Assembly (NCBI GenBank): GCA_964404235.1
Contig: CAYOJL010000075.1
Span: 1 to 10,429 of the forward strand
Direction of reading: 5' to 3'
DNA length: 10,429 nt
From: CACEUX01 sp964404235
GTDB taxonomy: Bacteria; Fidelibacterota; Marinisomatia; Marinisomatales; UBA1611
Shown one piece after another: positions 1-6,164 of this stretch. Under the pieces are notes generated by a model. The model worked only from the letters and a program-made list of their open reading frames with translations. It did not search any database and was not told the DNA's origin. The position numbers and the translations under genes were made by a program. Every line of letters begins with the position of its first letter. The first letter of the stretch is position 1.

Positions 1-639
1 ACAATAGAAACCGCCTCTGAGGTTGGTGGGGATTACTATGACTATTTTCCACAAAAAGATAAGAAAAGCCTTTATGTTGTTGTTGGCGACGCAACAGGAC
101 ATGGGATGACTGCGGGCATGATGGTGTCTATTACAAAGGCTGGCCTCTACGGAATTCCATCAATACCACCCAATGATATAGCAAGAAGGTTAAATAGGGT
201 GATTAAAAATATAGACCTTGGCTGGAACCGGATGGCGTTTAACATGGCCAGGTTTTGGGAGAACAAAGTAGAATTTACCTCTGCTGCTATGCCACCAGTT
301 TATCATTATCATAGCAATACGGGAGAAGTTGATGAAGTGCTTTTAGGGGGACTGCCCCTTGGAAGTATAAAAGATGAGACCTTTGCGCTAGAAGAGCTTG
401 ACTTTAATATGGGTGACAGCCTTGTTTTTATATCAGATGGGCTACCAGAGGCAGAAAACAACCAAGGAGAAATGCTCGGTTATGAAGCGGTACACGATTG
501 TGTTAGGGCAAATGGGAAAGAAAGTGCCGAAGAACAAAAACAAGCACTGCTCGATCTTGGCTCCGCATGGCTAGGCGAGCTTAGAAACCAAGACGACATA
601 ACAATTGTGGTTGTAAAAAAAAGTAACCCTTTGGAATAA
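1..639 (+). CDS. SpoIIE/RsbU-type PP2C serine phosphatase, C-terminal part (5' truncated by window edge)
   Basis: The reading frame is open from base 1, so the true start and any N-terminal sensor region lie outside the window. The visible 212 residues are most of a SpoIIE-type PP2C phosphatase domain. The motif EVGGDYYD is at visible residues 7-14 and GDATGHG at 29-35. SDGLPEA follows, with its Asp at 146, and DDITIVVV starts at 198. These supply the acidic metal ligands expected of the family, so the domain looks catalytically intact. Family members dephosphorylate a phospho-serine on a STAS-domain anti-anti-sigma protein; that substrate is inferred here from the STAS gene two genes downstream. 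The next gene, an RsbW-like kinase, starts 63 bp later. What the missing N-terminus senses cannot be told. Family assignment is sure; the specific partner is inference. Confidence 0.95.
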   Translation, partial: TIETASEVGGDYYDYFPQKDKKSLYVVVGDATGHGMTAGMMVSITKAGLYGIPSIPPNDIARRLNRVIKNIDLGWNRMAFNMARFWENKVEFTSAAMPPVYHYHSNTGEVDEVLLGGLPLGSIKDETFALEELDFNMGDSLVFISDGLPEAENNQGEMLGYEAVHDCVRANGKESAEEQKQALLDLGSAWLGELRNQDDITIVVVKKSNPLE

Positions 640-702
640 GAATTTCAGCTCTTTAATTTCGCAATCTATCAACCTCGAGAACTATAAAAAACGAGAAAAA
701 GT

Positions 703-1128
703 ATGAACCTTACAAAACAGGCACCAAAAGTAGAACTGACCATTCCAATAATCCCAGATATGGAATTGGCTGCTACAAAAACATCAGAAGTTGTTGCTAA
801 ACACATGGGCCTAAATGAAGAACAGGCCGCAGAAATAAGCATGGCCCTTATTGAAGCCACAATCAACGCCTTCGAGCACAGCGAAAGCAAGTCTTCAAAC
901 GTTGAAATTCACTTTGTAATTCAAGGGGACACCTTAGAGATCAAGGTGACAGACCATGGAAAAGGCTTTGACAAATCAAAGGTTGCAATACCAAACATAG
1001 AAGAAAAACTCGCCTCAGACCACAAAAGAGGCTGGGGTCTTCAATTAATTCAAGAATTAATGGATACGGTTGAATTTGCATCGACAGAAGATGGAACCAC
1101 CGTTACAATGACTAAGAAGAAACAATAA
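703..1128 (+). CDS. RsbW/SpoIIAB-like serine kinase (HATPase_c_2 fold, anti-sigma type)
   Basis: This 141-residue protein is a stand-alone GHKL ATPase domain, close to the usual size of RsbW/SpoIIAB-type proteins. The N box is in the helix ALIEATINAFEHS, with Glu51, Asn55 and His59. The G1 box is DHGKGFD (84-90) and the G2 box is RGWGL (109-113), so the ATP site looks complete. In known systems such kinases phosphorylate a STAS protein on serine and bind either it or a target such as a sigma factor. The likely STAS partner is encoded 12 bp downstream and the opposing phosphatase upstream. No sigma factor gene is visible, so the bound target is unknown. The ATG at 703 has only a weak purine-rich stretch upstream (693-701), but the protein begins a few residues before the first predicted strand, which suits the family. 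A typical sensor histidine kinase is excluded because there is no dimerisation/phospho-His region. Confidence 0.93.
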   Translation: MNLTKQAPKVELTIPIIPDMELAATKTSEVVAKHMGLNEEQAAEISMALIEATINAFEHSESKSSNVEIHFVIQGDTLEIKVTDHGKGFDKSKVAIPNIEEKLASDHKRGWGLQLIQELMDTVEFASTEDGTTVTMTKKKQ

Positions 1129-1129
1129 A

Positions 1130-1134
1130 AAGGA
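1130..1134 (+). promoter_or_regulatory. Shine-Dalgarno for the STAS gene
   Basis: AAGGA lies 6 nt before the ATG at 1141, just after the stop of the RsbW-like kinase gene. It supports the chosen STAS start and stronger translation of the antagonist than of the neighbouring kinase, whose start has only a weak purine stretch. In partner switches the antagonist is often needed at or above the level of the kinase; applying that here is inference. Confidence 0.75.
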
Positions 1135-1140
1135 TTTATA

Positions 1141-1485
1141 ATGTCAGACTTTAGCTTACAAAAAAGAGAAGAGGGAGGTGTGGTAATTATCGAAACCACC
1201 GGATACTTAAATAATGTTGGTGGCGAGAAGATATCTGAAGTTTGTTATCAAGAGATAGATAATGGAAAAAAACACTTTCTATTAAACCTGGAAAACTCTA
1301 AGGTTGTTAATAGTATTGGTGTATCAATTTTAATTGAAATAATAGAAAAACTTCAAGACGTAGATGGGCGCCTTGGGTATTACAACCTAGCTCCAATTGT
1401 TGAAAAGACATTTAATATAATGGGCCTGACAAAATATTCTACGGTTTACCAATCAGAAGCCGACGCTCTTAGCGGAATGTCTTAG
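1141..1485 (+). CDS. STAS-domain anti-anti-sigma-factor-like protein (RsbV/SpoIIAA type)
   Basis: This small 114-residue protein consists of one STAS domain. It has an N-terminal strand region (VVIIETTGYL), a core strand (HFLLNLENSKVV), then a turn and helix NSIGVSILIEII. Ser58 in that turn aligns with the serine phosphorylated in SpoIIAA/RsbV, where the usual motif is DS(S/T)G. Here it reads NSIG: the serine and glycine are kept, but the preceding Asp is Asn and the following Ser/Thr is Ile. In the family this protein, when dephosphorylated, captures the RsbW-like kinase and frees its target. A strong Shine-Dalgarno (AAGGA at 1130-1134, 6 nt before the ATG) supports the start. The gene lies 12 bp after the kinase gene and 14 bp before the cyclase gene, consistent with one operon. 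Whether it is really phosphorylated by its neighbour is inferred from context. Confidence 0.92.
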   Translation: MSDFSLQKREEGGVVIIETTGYLNNVGGEKISEVCYQEIDNGKKHFLLNLENSKVVNSIGVSILIEIIEKLQDVDGRLGYYNLAPIVEKTFNIMGLTKYSTVYQSEADALSGMS

Positions 1486-1499
1486 GCCAAAACCCGGCG

Positions 1500-3530
1500 T
1501 TGTCAGGAGGGCAAACAGACCAGCTTGAATATTACCTATCATCGCTTGATGAATTAGGGGAGATTTTAATTAACGCAGACCGGGCAAGGTCTGTCGGTGT
1601 GGGTATTTTAAGGCTCACGCTGGGTACAGTTATGGCGTCGAAAGGCGCCATTTTTTTATATAACAACAAGGAAAATCAAATTTCATTTTTGTCAAGCAGG
1701 GGATCAGAGCTAGGCGACCCCTTCAAGGCGACAAAAGCTCTCTTGTCTAGCTTGAATAAATACCGACATACCCACGTTCTTTTAAATAGAAAAGAAAGGT
1801 GGATTACTGGTCAATTTAAAAAATATGTAAACAGATCAAAAACAAAGGCAGTGTTACCTCTTTATCACCAAGATCGCCTGTTGGGTGTTTTATGCGTTGG
1901 TGAAAGGTTTATGGGAGAAAAATATTCAATAATTGATCTAAAAATTTTACAGATTATTGCAAACCACCTCACAAAAGCACTTTATAACTATCAATTAATT
2001 AATGATGTAGAAGAAAAAAAGACAGAGATAAACTTAAAGCTTCTTGAATTGGAAACCCTTTTTGATATAAGCGTGGCGATTAGTTCTGTCTTAGACATAG
2101 ACGAGCTTAGTGAAGAGGTTTTGTGGCGATCCGTAGGAATTTTAAACGCATCAAAAGGACTTATGGTTTTACAAAAGGAGGGCAGTCCAATTTTGGAACC
2201 CACCGCCAACTTTAATTGGGGAGAGGACATTCCTCTTATTTCAAAAAAGCTTTCTGTTTTTAGCCAAATTAAAGAAAGCAAGAAGGGTGTTGTTTTTTCA
2301 AAAATCGATAAAAGCACAATACAAAAAAAGCTTAAAGAGGAAAACCTTATAATTGTTCCCCTGAGGGCAAAGGACAAAACACAAGGGTATATGTTGCTCT
2401 CTGATAAAGAAACAAGAAGGGGGGTAGAGCCTTTTTCTGAAGTGGACCTCGACCTTTTAACAGCTCTTTGTAATCAAGCTGCCGTTGCAATGGACAACGC
2501 GAAGCTGTTTAAAGAAATAACAAAGGAAAAACAATTCAATGAGAGCATTTTGGGTAGTATTGCCACCGGGGTAATAACACTGGACCCAATAGGAGAAATT
2601 GATTCAATAAATACAGCTGGGCTTAGCATTCTTAAAATGGACAAAGAAAGCATTGTTGGGAACCACTACATGTTTCTTTTTGAAAAAGACGAACACATTA
2701 TAGAGCTTATAACCTTATCAGAGATGGAAAACGAAACAAGGTCGGATTTAAATATTAATTTAAACACGGTTTCAAAAGAAACTGTTGTTAACCTTTCCGT
2801 GGCACCTCGCCTTGACCCTGACGGTAACAAGCAGGGGCTTGTTATGGCCCTAGAGGACATATCAGCTGTGAGCAAGGTTAAAAACACATTTAAAAGATAT
2901 GTTTCAAAACAAGTTGTGGATGAACTTTTGGAAGATGATGCAAAGTTAAACCTTGGGGGAGAACAGCGAAATGTCACAATTTTATTTACCGACATAAGGG
3001 GGTTTACGTCGATGTCCGAAAACATGGAGCCAGAAAGGGTTGTTTCAACCCTGAACGAATACTTTTCCGATATGATTGATATTGTGTTTAAGCACAACGG
3101 GACCCTTGACAAGATAATTGGAGATGAGCTAATGGTTCTTTATGGCGCTCCAATATCAGGGAAAAATGATACCCAGCGTGCAGTTGAAACCGCAATAGAC
3201 ATGCAATTAAAAATAAAGCAGATGAACAGAGAAAGAAAAAAAAGAAAAGAATTGCCAATTTTGGTTGGAGCGGGGATTAATAATGGGTTGGTGGTTTCTG
3301 GAAATATAGGCTCAAGAGATTTGATGGACTATACAGTTATTGGCGACACTGTAAACGTAGCATCTCGTCTTTGTGCTCATGCGGGCCCAGGAGAGATTTT
3401 TGTTTCTGAATCAGTATATAAAAAAACAAAAAACAAACTTTTATACTCTAAGCTTGACCCAATAAACGTAAAAGGAAAGAAAAACAAAGTCCCGGCTTTT
3501 CTTGTTCAAACAAAAAAACTAAGCTCTTAA
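1500..3530 (+). CDS. GAF-GAF-PAS class III adenylate/guanylate cyclase (probable adenylate cyclase)
   Basis: This 676-residue protein has no hydrophobic segment long enough to span a membrane and should be cytoplasmic. From the N-terminus it shows a GAF-like domain (about 25-165), a charged helical linker, a second GAF-like domain (about 190-340), a PAS-like domain (about 346-455), a linker helix with YVSKQVVDELL (about 465-480), and a class III cyclase domain (about 488-670). The catalytic metal ligands are Asp498 (FTDIRGFT) and Asp542 (IIGDELM). Asn619 and Arg623 (VNVASR) match the transition-state pair. The base-selecting positions read Lys538 and Thr612, a pair typical of bacterial ATP-using cyclases, so cAMP is the likelier product. 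All key residues needed for an active homodimer are present. The start is TTG with no clear Shine-Dalgarno; it is the best start available, because a stop lies just upstream in frame and the first internal ATG (MASKGAI) would cut into GAF1. Ligands of the GAF/PAS domains are unknown. Confidence 0.93.
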   Translation: MSGGQTDQLEYYLSSLDELGEILINADRARSVGVGILRLTLGTVMASKGAIFLYNNKENQISFLSSRGSELGDPFKATKALLSSLNKYRHTHVLLNRKERWITGQFKKYVNRSKTKAVLPLYHQDRLLGVLCVGERFMGEKYSIIDLKILQIIANHLTKALYNYQLINDVEEKKTEINLKLLELETLFDISVAISSVLDIDELSEEVLWRSVGILNASKGLMVLQKEGSPILEPTANFNWGEDIPLISKKLSVFSQIKESKKGVVFSKIDKSTIQKKLKEENLIIVPLRAKDKTQGYMLLSDKETRRGVEPFSEVDLDLLTALCNQAAVAMDNAKLFKEITKEKQFNESILGSIATGVITLDPIGEIDSINTAGLSILKMDKESIVGNHYMFLFEKDEHIIELITLSEMENETRSDLNINLNTVSKETVVNLSVAPRLDPDGNKQGLVMALEDISAVSKVKNTFKRYVSKQVVDELLEDDAKLNLGGEQRNVTILFTDIRGFTSMSENMEPERVVSTLNEYFSDMIDIVFKHNGTLDKIIGDELMVLYGAPISGKNDTQRAVETAIDMQLKIKQMNRERKKRKELPILVGAGINNGLVVSGNIGSRDLMDYTVIGDTVNVASRLCAHAGPGEIFVSESVYKKTKNKLLYSKLDPINVKGKKNKVPAFLVQTKKLSS

Positions 3531-3654
3531 TCCACGGGGGAAAAATAAAGACCAAAAACCTTTTTAATAAAACCACCAATTTGGTATTTTTATCTTGTGA
3601 CCAGCAGCAGAAAAAGACACTTTATTAAAGACTGCACCCACAGTTGATTTTTCA
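3531..3654 (+). promoter_or_regulatory. Intergenic spacer between signalling block and dnaN; probable transcription boundary
   Basis: This 124-bp AT-rich gap is the longest non-coding stretch in the window and separates two functionally different gene blocks. It is therefore the best place for an upstream terminator and a promoter for the dnaN cluster. A short hairpin (ACCAA at 3575-3579, TTGGT at 3581-3585) is followed by ATTTTTAT, but the stem is too short to be a convincing terminator. A TATTAA at 3623-3628 could be a -10 element, but no good -35 lies at normal spacing. No clear Shine-Dalgarno precedes the dnaN ATG. The regulatory role is inferred from position; no single element is firmly supported. 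Confidence 0.4.
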
Positions 3655-4767
3655 ATGAAATTTTCCACATCCAAAACAGAACTTCAGCAAGCACTTCAAA
3701 AACTTTCAAAAGCGTCCCCCACGCGATCTACGTTGCCGATATTGGGCTGTGTACTTATTGAGTCAAAAGAGGATAAAACAACGCTTAGGTCAACAGACCT
3801 TGAGCTAACAATTCAATCCGAAATACCATCAAGCCTTGAGCAGCCGGGGGTGGCCGCGCTTCCCCTAAAAACACTTTTAGACATAACAAATGAACTACCA
3901 GAAGCAAGGCTTACAATAGCTGTTGATGAAAAACAAAGAACCACAATCGAAACAGACCTTGGTAAATATGACCTCATGGCGAAACCACCTGAAGAGTTTC
4001 CAGAAACCCCAGACCCAAAAGCCACACAGAAAATCAAGATTCCTGGGCAGATACTAAAAGACCTCATTAACACAACAATATTTGCGGTTAGCAAAGACGA
4101 GCTAAAGCCAGCCCTAACAGGTGTTTTATTTCAGCTCTCTCCCTCTGGCATTACAGCCGTATCAACCGATGGGCACAGGCTTGTAAAATATGTTCGAACC
4201 GATTATAGCTCTGATAACTATACGGGCAATTTAATTATTCCAAAAAAGTTTTTAACCTATATGGGGACCCACCTTTCTGATGAAGATGTTGAGTTGTCCG
4301 TAGCAGAAAGCCACCTTGGAGCGAGGGTGGGGAACGACCAGGTCTTGACAAGGGTTATAGAAGAAGCTTTCCCTAATTATGAAACTGTTATACCAAAAGA
4401 AAACAACAAAAAACTTAAAGTTGAAAAAGAGGTTCTACTGGGTTCTATTCGGAGAGTTGCGATATTTTCAAATAAGGCGACACACCAAGTTGCTCTGTCC
4501 CTGGGTGCAGAATCGTGTTCTATATCTACAGAAGACCCAGAAAAATCTTCTAAGGCACAAGAGTCAATTAGCGCAGAGTATGAGGGGGAGTCCATAACCA
4601 TTGGCTATAACGCAGAATACTTAAAAGATGTTGTCGCCCACACACCAGGGGACATGGTTTTAATAGATTTAAACACACCTGTTAGCGCTGCCCTCTTTAG
4701 CTCTGTCAACCCAGAAGAGCACACAGATACAACAATGTTGCTTATGCCCATTCGACTCAACGATTAA
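3655..4767 (+). CDS. dnaN: DNA polymerase III beta subunit (sliding clamp)
   Basis: This 370-residue protein matches the usual bacterial clamp length of about 366-380. The clamp is a ring-shaped dimer that encircles DNA and tethers polymerase III and other clamp-binding proteins. Landmarks in order are the N-terminal MKFSTSKTELQQAL helix, STLPILGCVLIES, TDGHRL (171-176) in the second domain, FPNYETVIP (from 239) at the domain 2/3 junction, GYNAEYLKDVV in the third domain, and the C-terminal MPIRL (364-368), equivalent to the MPMRL that ends the E. coli protein and lines the peptide-binding cleft. All three clamp domains are complete. The gene ends in tandem stops TAA TAA, and recF starts 21 bp later. 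No Shine-Dalgarno is evident before the ATG, but the N-terminus fits the family exactly. dnaA, usually just upstream, is absent from this position. Confidence 0.98.
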   Translation: MKFSTSKTELQQALQKLSKASPTRSTLPILGCVLIESKEDKTTLRSTDLELTIQSEIPSSLEQPGVAALPLKTLLDITNELPEARLTIAVDEKQRTTIETDLGKYDLMAKPPEEFPETPDPKATQKIKIPGQILKDLINTTIFAVSKDELKPALTGVLFQLSPSGITAVSTDGHRLVKYVRTDYSSDNYTGNLIIPKKFLTYMGTHLSDEDVELSVAESHLGARVGNDQVLTRVIEEAFPNYETVIPKENNKKLKVEKEVLLGSIRRVAIFSNKATHQVALSLGAESCSISTEDPEKSSKAQESISAEYEGESITIGYNAEYLKDVVAHTPGDMVLIDLNTPVSAALFSSVNPEEHTDTTMLLMPIRLND

Positions 4768-4788
4768 TAATCGACCCCTTGTTTATTC

Positions 4789-5901
4789 TTGTCTATTACG
4801 GCTCTCTCCCTCTCTTCTTTTCGAAACCACAAACAGAAAGAAATTGACTTCTGTAAAGGGCTTACTGTGATTTGGGGAAATAATGGGTCTGGAAAAACCT
4901 CTGTTTTAGAAGCTATTCACACCCTTTCTCTTGGAAAAAGTTTTCGCACACACAGACAAAGGTCCATGATTAGGGCTGGCGAAAACAGCTTTGTTTTGAA
5001 GGGTTCATTTTTAACCGGGAATAAAAAAAACATAATAGCCGCCCAGTATGATATGGGCTCTGGACAAAAAATCAAAATAAACGGAAAGCCCATATCAGGC
5101 AGGAAAGAGCTTTTAGGCAAAAACAATGTTGTCGTTTTGTCCCCAGAAGAACAAGAAGTCACAAAAGGTGGACCCGAAAACAGAAGGCAATTTTTTGATA
5201 AGACTTTCTCTGTTGTAAGCCGCAGGTATTTGGATGTTCTCCAGAAATATGGGAGAACCCTCAAGCAGCGTAACTCAGCTATACTGCGCTCAAAGGAGGA
5301 TAGCTCTGCCGCTATAGAAATAGAGAGCTGGAATGAGCAGCTAGCGGAAAACGGAACAGCGCTTTGGGGTGTTAGGTCAGAACACATGAAGGAGTTTATT
5401 AGGTCCCTTAACCTTCTGTTAAACAAGTATGAAGGCCTTGCGGAAATTGAAGTATGCTACCGGGGAAAGACAATAGCGATAAATGACTATATTGGCGAGC
5501 TACGGCGATCCAAGAACAGAGACCTAAAACTTGGCAGAACTACTTTTGGCCCACATCGAGATGATATAATGGTTTTATGGGGTGGTAACAATGTCCGGGT
5601 CGGAGGCTCACAAGGCGAACACAAGCTGTGCTTGGTGTTTTTAAAATTAGCAGAAATGGTTTATATAAAAAATAAAACGGGCTCTACCCCTACTCTGTTG
5701 CTAGATGACCTCTTTGCAAAACTTGACCTAGAAAGAAGCAAGAGCCTTGTAAAGTTGTTTCATGCTCTAGATACGGAATGGAGCGACGGTGTGCAAACGA
5801 TCATCACAACAACAGATATGGTTAACGTAGAAAAGAGTGGTATGATATTAGCTGGCAAAGAAATAAAGACTCACCACCTAGAAAGAAAATGCAACACATA
5901 G
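4789..5901 (+). CDS. recF: DNA replication and repair protein RecF
   Basis: RecF is an SMC-like ATPase that acts with RecO and RecR to load RecA at single-strand gaps. The protein has 370 residues, near the usual 350-375. The N-terminal segment with SFRNH leads into the Walker A motif GNNGSGKT (30-37). The ABC-type signature GSQGEHK is at 273-279, and the Walker B LLLDDLFAKLD has its acidic pair at 306-307. All ATPase motifs are intact. The start is TTG at 4789: a stop lies upstream in the same frame at 4768 and no ATG or GTG is available in between, and this start gives an N-terminus that aligns closely with E. coli RecF. No Shine-Dalgarno is seen before it, so translation may depend on coupling to dnaN. 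The 3' end overlaps the next gene by 13 nt. Confidence 0.96.
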   Translation: MSITALSLSSFRNHKQKEIDFCKGLTVIWGNNGSGKTSVLEAIHTLSLGKSFRTHRQRSMIRAGENSFVLKGSFLTGNKKNIIAAQYDMGSGQKIKINGKPISGRKELLGKNNVVVLSPEEQEVTKGGPENRRQFFDKTFSVVSRRYLDVLQKYGRTLKQRNSAILRSKEDSSAAIEIESWNEQLAENGTALWGVRSEHMKEFIRSLNLLLNKYEGLAEIEVCYRGKTIAINDYIGELRRSKNRDLKLGRTTFGPHRDDIMVLWGGNNVRVGGSQGEHKLCLVFLKLAEMVYIKNKTGSTPTLLLDDLFAKLDLERSKSLVKLFHALDTEWSDGVQTIITTTDMVNVEKSGMILAGKEIKTHHLERKCNT

Positions 5902-6164
5902 GCGGAGCCCTTAAACAGTTAATAAGGTCAAGCAACTTAGAAAAGGGCCTACAAGAACAAAAGGCTATAGATTTTTGGCCATCGGTTGTTGGTCAAAAGA
6001 TCAGTGAAAATACAGAACCTGTTTCTGTTGAGCGCGGTGTACTTTCTGTTAAAACAAAAAACTCTTCATGGAGCCAAGAGCTACAGCTTCAAAAGCCCCA
6101 AATTCTTGAAAAACTAAATAAAAGATTAAATAAAAAAATCATAAAGGATATTCGATTCGTATGA
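5889..6164 (+). CDS. dciA: DUF721 / DciA-family protein (candidate replicative helicase loader or regulator)
   Basis: This small 91-residue protein has the DUF721 pattern: an N-terminal helix, then DFWPSVVGQKISENTEPVSV, a strand with GVLSVKTKNSSW, and a C-terminal helix ending IIKDIRFV. The Trp-x-x-Val-Val-Gly and Ser-x-Trp positions typical of the family are present. DciA proteins assist DnaB helicase in the many bacteria that lack DnaC or DnaI, and the gene sits between recF and gyrB in other bacteria too, such as mycobacteria. The ATG start lies inside the end of recF (13-nt overlap), and its stop overlaps the gyrB start as ATGA, so translation of the three genes is probably coupled. The protein is at the short end for the family, with just the core domain and no long extension. 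The family call is good; the helicase-loading role is inferred from the family. Confidence 0.87.
   Translation: MQHIGGALKQLIRSSNLEKGLQEQKAIDFWPSVVGQKISENTEPVSVERGVLSVKTKNSSWSQELQLQKPQILEKLNKRLNKKIIKDIRFV

Noticed and set aside
669..890. Minus-strand open frame across the start of the RsbW-like gene, and similar minus-strand frames at 1991-2377, 2666-3112, 3813-4094, 4917-5426, 8334-8825 and 9784-10119
   Set aside because: All lie opposite well-supported genes with full family motifs, and their translations resemble no known protein; they are antisense shadows.
3575..3593. Short inverted repeat followed by a T-rich run as an intrinsic terminator after the cyclase gene
   Set aside because: The stem is only 4-5 base pairs with a tiny loop and low GC; it is noted in the intergenic entry but not called as a terminator.
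3596..3606. TGTGA half-site between the cyclase gene and dnaN that could suggest a CRP-type cAMP receptor site
   Set aside because: The second half-site TCACA is absent at the right spacing (GCAGA instead), so there is no palindrome to support a binding site.
3661..3669. TTTTCCACA, a match to the relaxed DnaA-box consensus, at the start of dnaN (a second copy at 45-53 in the phosphatase gene)
   Set aside because: Both copies lie within coding sequence, are far apart and are single. A relaxed 9-mer is expected by chance at this frequency in 10 kb, and no cluster or AT-rich unwinding element accompanies them.
4379..4597. Plus-strand alternate-frame open frame inside dnaN, and another at 10172-10363 inside gyrA
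   Set aside because: Both are fully embedded in conserved genes in a different frame, with low-complexity Lys-rich or unremarkable translations and no ribosome binding site.
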